Shown: piece by piece, positions 45,528 through 55,068 of the stretch
Position numbering within the stretch: the first letter of the stretch is position 1
How the letters are laid out: each line of letters begins with the position of its first letter
From: Paraburkholderia agricolaris
Lineage (GTDB): Bacteria; Pseudomonadota; Gammaproteobacteria; Burkholderiales; Burkholderiaceae
Length of the DNA: 64,000 nucleotides
Direction of reading: 5' to 3'
Assembly (NCBI RefSeq): GCF_009455635.1
Contig: NZ_QPER01000001.1
Span: forward strand, 248,001-312,000
Notes under the pieces: generated by a model
What the model was told of the DNA's origin: nothing
Database searches by the model: none
What the model saw: the letters and a program-made list of their open reading frames with translations, nothing else
Position numbers and translations under genes: made by a program

Positions 45528-46748
45528 ATGCCGCGATTTGAATCACTGGAACGAGAAACCCGGCGCGCTCGCGCATCGAGCGTACGCGCAACACCATCCA
45601 GGCGCGGGCTCGGCCGCCTTGCCGCTGCGCTATGTGCCGCGCTACCCACCATCGCCTTGGCGCAGGTGAAGATCGGCCTCGTGCTGTCGCTGACCGGGCC
45701 GGCCGCGTCGCTCGGGATTCCCGCGCGCGATACCGTCGCGCTGCTGCCCAAACAGATTGGCGGGCAGAACGTCGAATACATCGTGCTCGACGACGCGTCC
45801 GACACCACACAGGCGGTGCAGGACACCAAGAAACTGATCTCCGAGAATCACGTCGACGCGATCATCGGATCGTCGATCACGCCGAATTCGCTCTCCATGA
45901 TCGATGTGGTTGCCGACGGTGAAACGCCGATGATCTCACTGGCCTCGTCGGCGAAAATCATCGAACCCGTGGACGCTAAACGCCACTGGGTGTTCAAGAC
46001 CCCGCAGACCGACGCAATGATGGCCTCGGCGATCGCCGCGCACGCCAGCGCACACGGCGTCAAAACGATGGCGTTCATCGGCCAGGCCGATGCGCTCGGC
46101 GAAACGTTCTACACCGAAGTCGCCAAATTCGCGCAGTTGCATCACATCGATATGGTGGCGAGCGAGCGCTTCAATCGCACCGATCCGAGCGTGACCGGCC
46201 AGGTCCTGAAGATTCTCGCGACCCACCCGGATGCGGTGGTGGTCGGTGCTGCCGGCACGCCCGCCGCGCTGCCGCCGAAGACGCTCAGGGAACGTGGCTA
46301 CAAAGGGCTGATCTATCACAATCATGGGGTCGGCAATAACGACTTCCTGCGCGTGTGCGGCGCCGATTGCAACGGCACGTTCCTGCCCGCGAGCCCGGTG
46401 CTGGTCGCTGCGCAATTGCCGGCGGATCATCCGGCCAAACGTCTCGCGCTCGACTACATCGCGCGCTTTGAAGCGTTGCGCGGAGCGGGCAGCGTGTCGG
46501 CGTTCGGTTCGTACACGTGGGACGCCGGCATGTTGCTCGGGAACGCGATACCGATCGCGCTCAAGCAGGCCGCGCCCGGCACACCTGAATTTCGCCGTGC
46601 GCTGCGCAACGCGCTGGAAGCGACGCGTGGTCTTGCGGATACCAACGGCGTGGTCAACATGAGCGCCACCGATCACCTCGGACTCGATCAACGGGCCCGC
46701 GTGATGGTCGAAATCAAGAATGGGAAGTGGGTTTATCAACCGAATTGA
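45528..46748 (+). CDS. Branched-chain amino acid-type ABC substrate-binding protein
   Basis: 406 residues; periplasmic-binding fold type I (Leu/Ile/Val-BP family). A long N-terminal segment (1-45, RRGLGRLAAALCAALPTIALA) serves as signal peptide with an Arg-rich start, and the mature chain begins QVKIGLVLSLTGPAASLGIPARDTVALLP. Later segments GKKL-like DTKKLISENHVDAIIGSSITPNSLSMI and KTMAFIGQADALGE are typical. In Burkholderia such LivJ-like proteins often bind aromatic or other organic acids. GAGGAG precedes ATG 45528. No permease or ATPase genes adjoin it; the neighbouring enoyl-CoA hydratase suggests a catabolic link at most. Confidence 0.9.
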   Translation: MPRFESLERETRRARASSVRATPSRRGLGRLAAALCAALPTIALAQVKIGLVLSLTGPAASLGIPARDTVALLPKQIGGQNVEYIVLDDASDTTQAVQDTKKLISENHVDAIIGSSITPNSLSMIDVVADGETPMISLASSAKIIEPVDAKRHWVFKTPQTDAMMASAIAAHASAHGVKTMAFIGQADALGETFYTEVAKFAQLHHIDMVASERFNRTDPSVTGQVLKILATHPDAVVVGAAGTPAALPPKTLRERGYKGLIYHNHGVGNNDFLRVCGADCNGTFLPASPVLVAAQLPADHPAKRLALDYIARFEALRGAGSVSAFGSYTWDAGMLLGNAIPIALKQAAPGTPEFRRALRNALEATRGLADTNGVVNMSATDHLGLDQRARVMVEIKNGKWVYQPN

Positions 46749-46876
46749 GTTTGCGTGGGGAGTTTGTGTGAGTTTCGCGCTGACATAGCGCGAAACAGGC
46801 CGAATGAGCTGAACCTACCGAAGGGGCTCTTAAGGCGACGGTTTCAACAGATACATCGATAGACGGATTGCTCACC

Positions 46877-47773
46877 ATGTCTCAGGCACCACACCGTAAC
46901 GACGCGTTTTACGCGCACTACCAGTCGCTGCAATTGCACCGTCATCCGCACGGCGTGCTCGAAGTCGTGATGAGCGGCGAGGGCGCGAACAAAAGCGGGC
47001 TGGCCACCGCCAACGCGCGGATGCACTTCGAGCTCGCCGAAATCTGGCGCGATATCGATCGGGATCCCGAAACGCGTGTCGCGATTATCCGCGGCGAGGG
47101 CAAAGGCTTTTCGGCGGGTGGCGACCTGCAACTGGTCGAAGACATGGCGACCGATTTCGACGTCCGCGCACGCGTGTGGCGCGAGGCGCGCGATCTGGTC
47201 TACAACGTGATCAATTGCAGCAAGCCGATCGTTTCGGCGATGCACGGTCCGGCGGTCGGCGCGGGGCTCGTGGCAGGTCTGCTCGCCGATATCTCGATTG
47301 CGTCGAAAACGGCGCGCATTATCGACGGCCATACGCGCCTTGGCGTTGCCGCCGGCGATCACGCGGCCATCGTCTGGCCGCTTCTGTGCGGCATGGCGAA
47401 AGCCAAGTACTACCTGCTGCTGTGCGAGCCGGTGAGCGGCGAGGAGGCTGAGCGGATCGGTCTCGTGTCGCTTGCCGTCGATGAAAACGATCTGCGGCCC
47501 AAAGCATTCGAAGTCGCGCAAAAACTGGCCAACGGCTCGCAAACGGCGATTCGTTGGACCAAATACGCGTTGAACAACTGGCTGCGCTCGGCCGGCCCGG
47601 CGTTCGATACGTCACTGGCGCTGGAATTCATGGGTTTCGCCGGGCCGGACGTGCGCGAAGGCGTGACCTCGCTGCGCGAGCGGCGCGCGCCGGATTTTGG
47701 CGGCGCGGACCCGTGGAGCGGACGGCCGCGGCACACGCCGGACAGCGGCGCCAAGGACGACGAAGGTTCCTGA
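46877..47773 (+). CDS. Enoyl-CoA hydratase/isomerase family protein
   Basis: 298 residues of the crotonase fold. The oxyanion-hole segments are [18 protein letters not shown] (about 74-91) and [25 protein letters not shown] (about 119-143); the remaining core [32 protein letters not shown] follows. At the second catalytic position, where hydratases have Glu, it has Asp in AAGDHA, so it may be a hydratase, isomerase or hydrolase rather than a normal hydratase. ATG at 46877 taken; a TTG 9 nt upstream is less likely. Upstream of the PHA-granule protein by 191 nt. Confidence 0.9.
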   Translation: MSQAPHRNDAFYAHYQSLQLHRHPHGVLEVVMSGEGANKSGLATANARMHFELAEIWRDIDRDPETRVAIIRGEGKGFSAGGDLQLVEDMATDFDVRARVWREARDLVYNVINCSKPIVSAMHGPAVGAGLVAGLLADISIASKTARIIDGHTRLGVAAGDHAAIVWPLLCGMAKAKYYLLLCEPVSGEEAERIGLVSLAVDENDLRPKAFEVAQKLANGSQTAIRWTKYALNNWLRSAGPAFDTSLALEFMGFAGPDVREGVTSLRERRAPDFGGADPWSGRPRHTPDSGAKDDEGS

Positions 47774-47964
47774 AACCGGCGACCGGCGCAGCTTGCGCAA
47801 AGCCTCCGCCGGTCCGCGCTTGAGGTGCCGCGCGAGGGGCGCAAACGGTTGTCCGAAGCGCTGCCCAAACTCAGCGTGGTGCGCCGCGCCGCGCGCGGTA
47901 TGATCGAATCAGACGCGTCCGGGATGGCGCTATTTCCTTCCCTTTATGCAGCGAGGCGACAAGC

Positions 47965-48774
47965 ATGACCGATACACCTGGCACCACGCCGCCCTTTCCC
48001 GGTTTCCCCGGGTTTCCGCCCGCTGAAATGCTCGAACGCATGTGGGGCATGATGCGTCTCTCGCCGTTCAGTTCGGCGTTTTCCGGCGGGCAGGCGGGCA
48101 GTAGCCTCGGGCCGTCGCTGTCGATGATGTCCGACATGATGGCGCCGCTGACCAATGTCGAAGAGCTCGACAAGCGCATCACGGATATGCGCGCGGTCGA
48201 GCAATGGCTGAAGCTCAATCTGAACATGCTGCAATCCGCCATTCAGGCGCTCGAAGTGCAGCGCGCCACGCTCGCGACACTGCGCGCATTCGGTGCGTTC
48301 GCGCAGTCGTCGATGGCGCAGCCGGCTTCCGCCGGTGCGGCGCCGAGCCCCGCGCCGGCTGGCTGGCCGCATCCGGAGGCAGCTTCGGCTTCAAGTCCGG
48401 CTTCAAGCAATGCGAACTCGTCGGCCGCCGCCGAGCCGGCAACCGAGGAGGGTGAGGTCGCTACGCCGCCGTTCGACGCCTCCGCCTGGTGGAATCTGCT
48501 GCAATCGCAGTTCAACCAGATCGCCCAGTTTGCGATGACGCAACCCGCTGCGGGCGCCTCCGCGTCAGGCGATTCGGCGACGGACTCGCCCGGAGCGGCG
48601 GGCGCTGCGGCGTCGGCAAAGGGTGCGGCTGACGCACCGGATGAAGCCGCTGACGCCGGGCCTGCCGCCAAACGGCCGGCGGCGAAGCGGGCCGCGTCGG
48701 CAACCTCGACTTCGACGGCGAAGCGTGCCGGCAGTACGGGCACCGCTGCGCGCGCGACGAAGAAACCCGTTTAA
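47965..48774 (+). CDS. phaM: PhaM-like polyhydroxyalkanoate granule protein
   Basis: 269 residues. N-terminal half (1-120) has the PhaM pattern: PGFPPAEMLERMWGMMRLSPF, then TNVEELDKRITDMRAVEQWLKLNLNMLQSAIQALEVQRATLATLRAFG, a coiled-coil helical core. The C-terminal half is low-complexity Ala/Ser/Pro ending in a basic tail KRPAAKRAASATSTSTAKRAG like the AKKR-type histone-H1 tails. In Ralstonia PhaM activates PHA synthase PhaC1, binds DNA by this tail, and helps granule partition. ATG 47965 follows GAGGCG. Marks this organism as a PHA producer. Assignment by pattern. Confidence 0.82.
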   Translation: MTDTPGTTPPFPGFPGFPPAEMLERMWGMMRLSPFSSAFSGGQAGSSLGPSLSMMSDMMAPLTNVEELDKRITDMRAVEQWLKLNLNMLQSAIQALEVQRATLATLRAFGAFAQSSMAQPASAGAAPSPAPAGWPHPEAASASSPASSNANSSAAAEPATEEGEVATPPFDASAWWNLLQSQFNQIAQFAMTQPAAGASASGDSATDSPGAAGAAASAKGAADAPDEAADAGPAAKRPAAKRAASATSTSTAKRAGSTGTAARATKKPV

Positions 48775-49359
48775 CGGTAGGCGCGAAGCCGGGCGATGCA
48801 ACCCACGCGATGGCGGCGCAAAGCCCGGCGGACTCTCGGCGCGGCGAGGCAAATTCGCCACATGTCATGGTTTTGACCCCGATCGTCCGCCACACTTCGT
48901 GAATCGGATTGTTTATTGAGAGAAGTCAATCGGGCACCAGAATTGCGACTGTTAGTGCACGGGATCCGTAAAGTCAGCGTGCTATCATTGTGTAAGCTTC
49001 ATTTGGCTTTTGGGCGTGCACTGAAAAACAACCAATCCAGCCGCCCTTGCTCCAATCGCCGCCGGTATCCCCGGCGCAGGGCTGGACGGTGCGGATTCAT
49101 CGCAAACTGGCTCGACCTCAGGCATAGGGTATCCCTCACCCACGGTTGGCCGCGTAGCGCGTAACTTCTGGTTAGCAGCGCCGCGCAAACGGCTGGACTT
49201 CTTTGCTGCCCGATGCATCTAGGCAGCCGATTACCGCGTAAAATTGAATGCTTGGCCGATAAACGGCGCACAAAACAGTGCGTTTCGTTCGTCATCAGCA
49301 AAAGTGCTACATGTAGTAGTGACAGACACAGACAGTATGCGCAGAACAGGGGTGGGACT
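48775..49359. other. 585-bp intergenic region, no gene recognised
   Basis: Sits between phaM and the ferritin-like gene. Includes AT-richer stretches around 48895-49030 that could hold promoter(s), for example GCTATCATTGTG near 48981. Frames running through it lack domain patterns. The long gap in front of the ferritin-like gene could include a long 5' leader or an unrecognised small RNA. Confidence 0.4.
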
Positions 49360-50232
49360 ATGAACACCATGCTTTATCCGGAACTTTATAAATCGCTCGA
49401 ATCCGTTCGATGGGACATGGAGAAAGACATTCCCTGGGACAAGTTCGATGCATCGCTATTGACCGACGAGCAGGCAGCGACGATCAAGATGAACGCGATC
49501 ACCGAATGGTCGGCGTTGCCCGCCACGGAAATGTTCCTCCGTGACAACCATCACGACAGCGATTTTTCCGCATTCATGAGCGTGTGGTTCTTTGAAGAAC
49601 AGAAGCATTCGCTGGTGCTGATGGAATATCTGCGCCGCTTCAAGCCGGAAATGTGCCCGACCGAAGAAGAGCTGCACGCCGTGCGCTTTGAATTCGACCC
49701 GGCGCCGCCGCTCGAAACGCTGATGCTGCACTTCTGTGGCGAAATCCGCCTGAACCACTGGTATCGCCGTGCAGCCGAATGGCACACCGAACCGGTCATC
49801 AAGGCCATTTACGAAACCATCTCGCGCGACGAAGCGCGCCATGGCGGCGCGTATCTGCGCTACATGAAGAAAGCGATGGTGCAAACCGGTGACATCGCGC
49901 GTGCTGCGTTCGCCAAGATCGGCGTCCTGATGGCATCGGCTCGCCGCACGGAAAAGCCGCTGCACCCCACCAACCTGCACGTGAATCAGGCGCTGTTCCC
50001 GCGCGACACGATTCAATCGCGTCTGCCGGATCCGGAATGGCTCGAGCGCTGGCTCGACGAACAGATCCGTTTCGACGACGGTTGGGAAAAGAAAGTGGTG
50101 GAGCGGATTCTGCACAACCTGTCGATCCTGTTCGAGCGTACGTTCAACACGGCGCAGGAATTGAACCGCTATCGCAAGGAAGTGGTCGCGCGCCTGCAGG
50201 CCGATCAGAAATCGGCGGAACAGCCGGCTTGA
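49360..50232 (+). CDS. Di-iron ferritin-fold protein (acyl-ACP desaturase-like)
   Basis: 290 residues with two di-iron helix pairs: ITEWSALPATEMFLRD (Glu49), VWFFEEQKHSLVLMEYL (Glu80 and His83, ExxH), LHFCGEIRLNHWY (Glu128) and ISRDEARHGGAYLRYM (Glu158 and His161, ExxH). That six-ligand pattern (two E-x-x-H) is that of ferritin-like di-iron carboxylate enzymes, including soluble stearoyl-ACP desaturases. Members in Burkholderia are annotated ferritin-like or acyl-ACP desaturase. ATG 49360 follows GGGGTGGG. Substrate unsettled: the fatty-acid interpretation fits the WSALPATEMF helix but I cannot prove it. A terminator follows. Confidence 0.8.
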   Translation: MNTMLYPELYKSLESVRWDMEKDIPWDKFDASLLTDEQAATIKMNAITEWSALPATEMFLRDNHHDSDFSAFMSVWFFEEQKHSLVLMEYLRRFKPEMCPTEEELHAVRFEFDPAPPLETLMLHFCGEIRLNHWYRRAAEWHTEPVIKAIYETISRDEARHGGAYLRYMKKAMVQTGDIARAAFAKIGVLMASARRTEKPLHPTNLHVNQALFPRDTIQSRLPDPEWLERWLDEQIRFDDGWEKKVVERILHNLSILFERTFNTAQELNRYRKEVVARLQADQKSAEQPA

Positions 50233-50258
50233 TGATTTAGAAGGCTTAAGGTTTCATG

Positions 50259-50294
50259 AACGGCCCGGCAGGCGTCAGCTTGCCGGGCCGTTTT
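50259..50294 (+). terminator. Rho-independent terminator of the di-iron protein gene
   Basis: AACGGCCCGGCA (50259-50270) pairs with TGCCGGGCCGTT (50281-50292), followed by TT. Strong hairpin 27 nt after the stop. Confidence 0.88.
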
Positions 50295-50352
50295 GCTTCA
50301 TGCCGTTCGCCGTGTATCGTGGCGGCACTTCTTTTTTCTTCGCGACTCCATC

Positions 50353-50835
50353 ATGGCTGCTACTTTTGAACGCAAGATTCTTACGCGCGACGCGCTGGTG
50401 AAGCTTCGCGCTTCGATGGCCGCCCCGGTTGTCTTTACCAACGGGGTGTTCGACATCCTGCACCGCGGGCATGTGACTTATCTTGCCGATGCCAAAGCGC
50501 TCGGTGCTTGCCTGATTGTCGGCGTCAATAGCGACGCGTCCGTGCGCATGCTCGGCAAAGGCGATGACCGGCCGATCAATAACGAGGCCGATCGGATGGC
50601 TTTGCTGGCGGCGCTGGAGAGCGTCGATTACGTGGTTTGTTTTGGCGAGAAAACGCCTGTCGAGTTGATTTCGGCGCTGCGACCGGATGTGCTGGTCAAA
50701 GGCGGCGACTACGACATGGATGCTCTGCCCGAATCGGCCATTGTGCGGGGATGGGGCGGCAAGGCGCTGGCGATTCCCTTCGAGCATGAGCGTTCGACCA
50801 CCGCGTTATTGAAGAAGGTGCGCGCGCAAGGGTGA
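50353..50835 (+). CDS. hldC: D-glycero-beta-D-manno-heptose 1-phosphate adenylyltransferase
   Basis: 160 residues; nucleotidyltransferase that makes ADP-heptose for LPS inner core. The class I signature HxGH is His37-Arg-Gly-His40 in FTNGVFDILHRGHVTYL, with NSDASVRMLGKGDDRPINNEADR and PDVLVKGGDYDMDALPE (ending in GGDY typical of the RfaE C-terminal domain). Many bacteria fuse this to the kinase (HldE); here the kinase domain is absent, so it is the split form (RfaE2/HldC). ATG at 50353 with homology start. The start of the reading frame upstream is shadow. Confidence 0.93.
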   Translation: MAATFERKILTRDALVKLRASMAAPVVFTNGVFDILHRGHVTYLADAKALGACLIVGVNSDASVRMLGKGDDRPINNEADRMALLAALESVDYVVCFGEKTPVELISALRPDVLVKGGDYDMDALPESAIVRGWGGKALAIPFEHERSTTALLKKVRAQG

Positions 50836-50840
50836 GGTGT

Positions 50841-50877
50841 TTGTCCGGGTTCGGACGGTGCTTTCTTCTTTTCGTCG
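50841..50877 (+). terminator. Candidate terminator after hldC
   Basis: A short hairpin GTCCG-GGTT-CGGAC (50841-50854) followed by a T-rich stretch TTTCTTCTTTTCG fits a weak intrinsic terminator. Confidence 0.5.
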
Positions 50878-50925
50878 CCGAAGCGAGACGTAGTGCCGGG
50901 GCTTGGCGCCCCTTGCCGCTTCTCT

Positions 50926-51165
50926 CTACTGCGGCAATGCCGATGCCGCTATCGGCGCCGCCGGCACCGGGCCGCCTACCACTGCCTGGTCGGCTGCTTC
51001 CGCTGCCGTGAGGGGTTGCACCTTCAACCATTCCGCGTGCAGCTGACGGTTCAGGTGGTTCGGCTCGCGGCTGCCGGCTGTGGGCGTCGGGCCGAATACG
51101 CCGCGCATCGCGACGAATGCCAGCATGTTGGCAAGAAACAATATGGCGATCAGCCAGCGCAGCAT
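50926..51165 (-). CDS. Small membrane protein downstream of coaX
   Basis: 79 residues: an N-terminal transmembrane helix (MLRWLIAILFLANMLAFVAM) and a periplasm-facing remainder rich in Ala/Pro with no known domain. It follows coaX by 54 nt on the same strand and is probably co-transcribed. In related genomes I recall a larger protein of this position carrying a SPOR-like C-terminus; here such a domain is absent, so this may be a shortened form. Function unknown. Confidence 0.65.
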   Translation of the reverse strand: MLRWLIAILFLANMLAFVAMRGVFGPTPTAGSREPNHLNRQLHAEWLKVQPLTAAEAADQAVVGGPVPAAPIAASALPQ

Positions 51166-51219
51166 CGTTAGTCTTTCCCGGTCGATAAGTTCAGCCGCTG
51201 TTATCCGTATGGCCGCGAC

Positions 51220-52035
51220 TCAGGCGCCGTCTGCCAATGTGCGTTCGGCGGCAATCAGCGCGAGCCCCGACAGCACCAGCGAATCGTGGCGAGTATGCGG
51301 CACTTTGAGCGCACTTGTCACTTCGTCCACGGCGCCGCCGCTTACCACGAGCCGTACTGGCACTTGCCACTCGTCCTGCAAATCGCGCCACATGCGTTCG
51401 ATCAAACCGGCTTGCGCCAATGTGCACCCGGCCGACAACGAGCGCGGCGTATCGGTCGCGAAAAACGGGCCGTGGCGTTCCCCGCCTGACGTGGAATTCG
51501 CGTCGAGCAAGCCGCGTGCGGCGTTGGCGTCGAGCGTCGGCAGTTGCGCCGTGTGCTCGCCGAGCGAGCGCATCATCAAGGTCCAGCCCGGCGCGATCAG
51601 ACCGCCGACAAAGCAGCCGTCCGCACGCAACGCTTCAAGCGTGGTAGCCGTGCCGAACGTCGCAATCAGCAGATTCTCGCGGGGAAACGCCGCGTGTGCG
51701 CCGATCAGGCCAGCCCAGCGATCGCTGCCGAGCGTATCCGGCGCCGTGTAGCTGTTGGTCACACCGCATTGCTGTGCGCAGGCACGGATCGTCGTACGCG
51801 GCAGTTGTGGCCAGTGAGTGTCGAGGAGTGCGGCAATTCGCGCCGCGACACTTTCGCCGGCCACGTTCGATAACCATGCGCCGCCCGGCGTCGGCAAACT
51901 CGACCAGTCAGGTTGGTCAGTGCCGCCGTGCGCAAGCGCGCCGGCCGCGATTTGCGTGCCGTCCGGCTTGACCAGCGCCCACTTGATGCGGCTATTGCCT
52001 GCGTCGATCAACAGATAAGGCGCGCCGCTCGTCAT
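51220..52035 (-). CDS. coaX: Type III pantothenate kinase
   Basis: 271 residues of the type III (CoaX) enzyme that phosphorylates pantothenate in the first CoA step. The ASKHA phosphate loop [15 protein letters not shown] is at 7-21, with [15 protein letters not shown] and [28 protein letters not shown] (second phosphate/adenosine loop) and the C-terminal [10 protein letters not shown]. It starts 4 nt inside birA's stop (ATGA), and a birA-coaX pair is common in beta- and gammaproteobacteria. Confidence 0.94.
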   Translation of the reverse strand: MTSGAPYLLIDAGNSRIKWALVKPDGTQIAAGALAHGGTDQPDWSSLPTPGGAWLSNVAGESVAARIAALLDTHWPQLPRTTIRACAQQCGVTNSYTAPDTLGSDRWAGLIGAHAAFPRENLLIATFGTATTLEALRADGCFVGGLIAPGWTLMMRSLGEHTAQLPTLDANAARGLLDANSTSGGERHGPFFATDTPRSLSAGCTLAQAGLIERMWRDLQDEWQVPVRLVVSGGAVDEVTSALKVPHTRHDSLVLSGLALIAAERTLADGA

Positions 52036-52937
52036 GCAGCACCGTCGGCCAGACGCAGCGAGACGTCACCGGTCGCCACAGTCAAACGGCCCGCGGCGGT
52101 GTTGAGCAGCAGTTGCCCGCGCTCGTCGACCCCTGCCGCCACGCCGCGTGCCAGCTCCTGACCTTGCTCCAGCAACACCACTTCGCGGCCTGCGTAGGCG
52201 TGCACGGCGTTCCAGCGCGCCTGGAACGGCGCGAAGCCTTCGGCGCCGAAGCGCTGCAGCGCCGGTTCAAGCGCATTCAGTTCCGCTGCCAGCGTATCGG
52301 TGAGGTTCGCGTTCGGCAGCGCGCGTTGCAGCGCGGTCGGCATGGTGCCGCGCGCCTGCGCCGGCACGTCGGCATTCAGCTTGCCGACCTTGGCCGCGAG
52401 TTCGTCCGCGCCCTTCACGTTGGTGCCGATACCGATCACCACGGCGCTCGCTTCGTCCGTGCTCCATGCGGTCTCGATCAGGATGCCGGCCAGCTTGTCG
52501 CCTTCGAGCAGGACGTCGTTGGGCCACTTCAGCGCGATCTGCCCTGGACCCGCGACGGGCAACGAGCGCAGCCCGTCGACCAGCGCCACACCGACCGCGA
52601 GGCTCAAACCCGCCAGCCCTTCGAGCGGCCGCGGCAGCACACACGCCACTGAAAACAGCAGCGCATTGCCCGGTTCGGCATACCAGGGGCGGCCACGGCG
52701 GCCGCGCCCCGCGGTTTGCAGATACGCGACCCGCACGATCGGGCGGGGCAGCGCGCCGGCTTTGCGCGGCAATGCCTTGACGCGCGTCATCAAGTCGGCG
52801 TTGGTCGAGCCGGTTTCCTCGACGATCTCGATCGGCCAGTCATGCGCGTGCGGGCCGAATAGCGCGACCGCGCGCTCGCGGTCGATGCGCCAGTCGGCAG
52901 CCGCAGCGGCTTGGGGTGGGGTCTTGGAGGCGTTCAT
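52032..52937 (-). CDS. birA: Biotin--[acetyl-CoA carboxylase] ligase, no DNA-binding domain
   Basis: 301 residues from ATG 52937: biotin-protein ligase that charges AccB. The biotinyl-5'-AMP loop is [21 protein letters not shown], preceded by [30 protein letters not shown] (Lys for adenylation) and the C-terminal SH3-like domain follow. The E. coli BirA N-terminal HTH is missing, so it cannot itself repress the bio genes. An upstream ATG at 52988 is possible. With start 52937, a TACAAT box (complement of 52945-52950) ends 7 nt before ATG, suggesting a leaderless mRNA. Overlaps coaX by 4 nt. Confidence 0.92.
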   Translation of the reverse strand: MNASKTPPQAAAAADWRIDRERAVALFGPHAHDWPIEIVEETGSTNADLMTRVKALPRKAGALPRPIVRVAYLQTAGRGRRGRPWYAEPGNALLFSVACVLPRPLEGLAGLSLAVGVALVDGLRSLPVAGPGQIALKWPNDVLLEGDKLAGILIETAWSTDEASAVVIGIGTNVKGADELAAKVGKLNADVPAQARGTMPTALQRALPNANLTDTLAAELNALEPALQRFGAEGFAPFQARWNAVHAYAGREVVLLEQGQELARGVAAGVDERGQLLLNTAAGRLTVATGDVSLRLADGAA

Positions 52938-53007
52938 GAGGCATATTGTAGCGACAGCGAACGCCGTGAGCCCACGAGCCCGGTTCATCAGCCGCGCCTT
53001 CGTTACA

Positions 53008-54177
53008 ATGGCCCCTAATCCGATAACCAGATTGCAGCGATCCTTGAACTACGACACTCCGCCCGGCCTTGAAGTCGCGGCAGGCAGCCAAGGCAAGATC
53101 GTCCGGCTTTCGGGCCAGTGGACGGCGCTCGCGCTCGCACGCGACAAGGCCACCGGCCACGTGATCCCCTTGTTGCATTCGCTGAGCGGCGCCCAAGGCA
53201 TCCACGAATGGGACCTGTCCCGTATCGTCCGGATGGACCACGTCGGCGGGCAGGCACTGTGGCGCGTGTGGGGCCACAGAATGCCGCCGGACACCACGCT
53301 CACCGACACGCAACGCGACATTTTCGAGCGCATCGCGCTGCTCGACACAGGGCGCGAAAAGGTCGAACCGGTGGTCAAGGTCGATCCCTTCACCCGCCTG
53401 GGCCTCTCGATCTTCTCGTTCTTCGAGCATCTGTACGGCGGATTCGGCATGCTCGGGCAAGTCGTGCTCGATATTCTTGCGATCCTGCGCAAGCCGAAAA
53501 TCACGCCATGGACCGAAATCTCCGCGAACATCTATAACGCCGGCACCAGGGCGTTGCCGATCACCGCGCTGGTCGCGTTCCTGATCGGCATCGTGCTGAG
53601 CTATCTGTCGGCGCAGCAACTGCGGCTTTTTGGCGCGAATCAGTACATCGTCAATATTCTCGGGCTGTCGGTGATTCGCGAACTGGGGCCGGTGCTGTCG
53701 GCGATTCTGGTGGCGGGCCGCTCAGGCTCGGCGATTACCGCGCAGATCGGCGTGATGCGCGTCACCGAAGAACTCGACGCCATGCGCGTGATGGGCATTC
53801 CTCACGGCCTGCGGCTGATTCTGCCGCGCGTGGTCGCACTCGGCGTGGCGATGCCGCTGCTCGTGATGTGGACTAACATCATCGCGTTGACCGGCGGCGC
53901 GCTCGCCGCGAAGATCGTGCTCGGCATCGACATGAGCTACTTCGCACGCGCGTTGCCGGGCGTCGTGCCGGTCGCGAATCTGTGGATCGGTTTGGGCAAG
54001 GGCGTCGCGTTCGGCATGCTGATCGCGATCGTCGGCTGTCACTTCGGCTTCCGTATCAAGGCCAATTCGCAAAGCCTCGGTGAAGGCACGACCACCTCGG
54101 TGGTGACCTCGATCACCATCGTGATTCTCGCGGACGCGGTGTTCGCGATCCTCTTCCAGAACGTGGGGCTAGGATGA
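53008..54177 (+). CDS. MlaE-family lipid ABC transporter permease with STAS-like N-terminus
   Basis: 389 residues if ATG 53008 is used. Residues about 15-110 (PGLEVAAGSQGKIVRLSGQWTALAL..IHEWDLSRIVRMDHVGGQALWRVW) resemble a fused STAS/MlaB-like domain; the C-terminal part (about 130-389) is the YrbE/MlaE permease fold with VAFLIGIVLSYLSAQQL, RELGPVLSAILVAGRSGSAITAQIGVMRVTEELDAMRVMGI. In the inner membrane it should move phospholipids with the ATPase and MCE protein. The start is uncertain: ATG lies inside TACAATG, a possible -10, with in-frame TTG at 53044 as an alternative. Overlaps the ATPase gene by 4 nt. Confidence 0.88.
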   Translation: MAPNPITRLQRSLNYDTPPGLEVAAGSQGKIVRLSGQWTALALARDKATGHVIPLLHSLSGAQGIHEWDLSRIVRMDHVGGQALWRVWGHRMPPDTTLTDTQRDIFERIALLDTGREKVEPVVKVDPFTRLGLSIFSFFEHLYGGFGMLGQVVLDILAILRKPKITPWTEISANIYNAGTRALPITALVAFLIGIVLSYLSAQQLRLFGANQYIVNILGLSVIRELGPVLSAILVAGRSGSAITAQIGVMRVTEELDAMRVMGIPHGLRLILPRVVALGVAMPLLVMWTNIIALTGGALAAKIVLGIDMSYFARALPGVVPVANLWIGLGKGVAFGMLIAIVGCHFGFRIKANSQSLGEGTTTSVVTSITIVILADAVFAILFQNVGLG

Positions 54178-55052
54178 TCGCGCCACTGACCCAGGCCGTA
54201 CGCGGCCAACCGATGCCGGAGATCGCGGAGCCGGTGATCGAAGTGATCGACATCACCAAGCGCTACGGCCGCAACATCGTGCATCAGCATCTGAATTTCG
54301 ACGTGCGGCGTGGCGAGATCGTCTCGATCGTGGGCGGCTCGGGTTCGGGCAAAACCACGCTGGTGCGGCAGATTCTCGGGCTGGAGCGGCCGTCGTCGGG
54401 AACCATCAAGCTGTTCGGCGAAGACATTTCCACCATTTCGCCGGAAACCGCGCTGCTCATGCGCAGCCGCTCCGGCATGCTGTTTCAGCGTGGCGCGCTG
54501 TTTTCGTCGCTGTCGGTGTTCGACAACGTCGCGCAGCCGTTGCGCGAACTCGGCAAGGTGCCTGAGGATCTGCTGCGCGACATCGTGATGCTCAAGCTCG
54601 AGATGGTCGGCCTGCCGTGCAAGCACGCGTCGAAGATGCCGTCGGCGCTCTCTGGTGGGATGATCAAGCGCGTGGGTATCGCGCGCGCCATCGCGCTCGA
54701 ACCCGAACTGCTGTTTCTCGACGAGCCGACCGCCGGCCTCGATCCACAGGCATCCGACGAATTTGTCGAACTGATCTCGGCGCTGCATCGTGCGCTCGGT
54801 CTGACGGTGGTAATGGTCACGCACGATCTGGACACGATGATCGCGCTCTCCACCCGTGTCGCCGTGCTGGCGGACCGCAAGGTGCTGGTCGCCGCGCCGG
54901 TCGAAGAGGCGGCGGGCGTCGATCATCCTTTTATCCGCGAGTATTTCCTCGGCCTGCGCGGGCGCCGCGCGCTGCAGGCGCTGCCGCCGGAACGCCGCGC
55001 GAAATTGCCGCGCGCGGCGCTCGAATCGGCATCGTCCGAATTGCCGCTGTGA
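54174..55052 (+). CDS. MlaF-like ABC transporter ATP-binding protein
   Basis: 292 residues; ABC ATPase of the MCE lipid transporter. Walker A GGSGSGKTT is near residue 59, signature SALSGGMIKRVGIARA about 160, Walker B ELLFLDEPTAGLDP about 180, H-loop VTHDL about 219. The SGMLFQRGALFSSLSVFDNVAQPL segment and lack of other domains are the MlaF/TtgA2 pattern. C-terminal 50 residues are an extension. Starts 4 nt inside the permease stop (ATGA), coupled to it. Confidence 0.93.
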   Translation: MIAPLTQAVRGQPMPEIAEPVIEVIDITKRYGRNIVHQHLNFDVRRGEIVSIVGGSGSGKTTLVRQILGLERPSSGTIKLFGEDISTISPETALLMRSRSGMLFQRGALFSSLSVFDNVAQPLRELGKVPEDLLRDIVMLKLEMVGLPCKHASKMPSALSGGMIKRVGIARAIALEPELLFLDEPTAGLDPQASDEFVELISALHRALGLTVVMVTHDLDTMIALSTRVAVLADRKVLVAAPVEEAAGVDHPFIREYFLGLRGRRALQALPPERRAKLPRAALESASSELPL

Positions 55053-55068
55053 ACCAGGGAACCTGACA

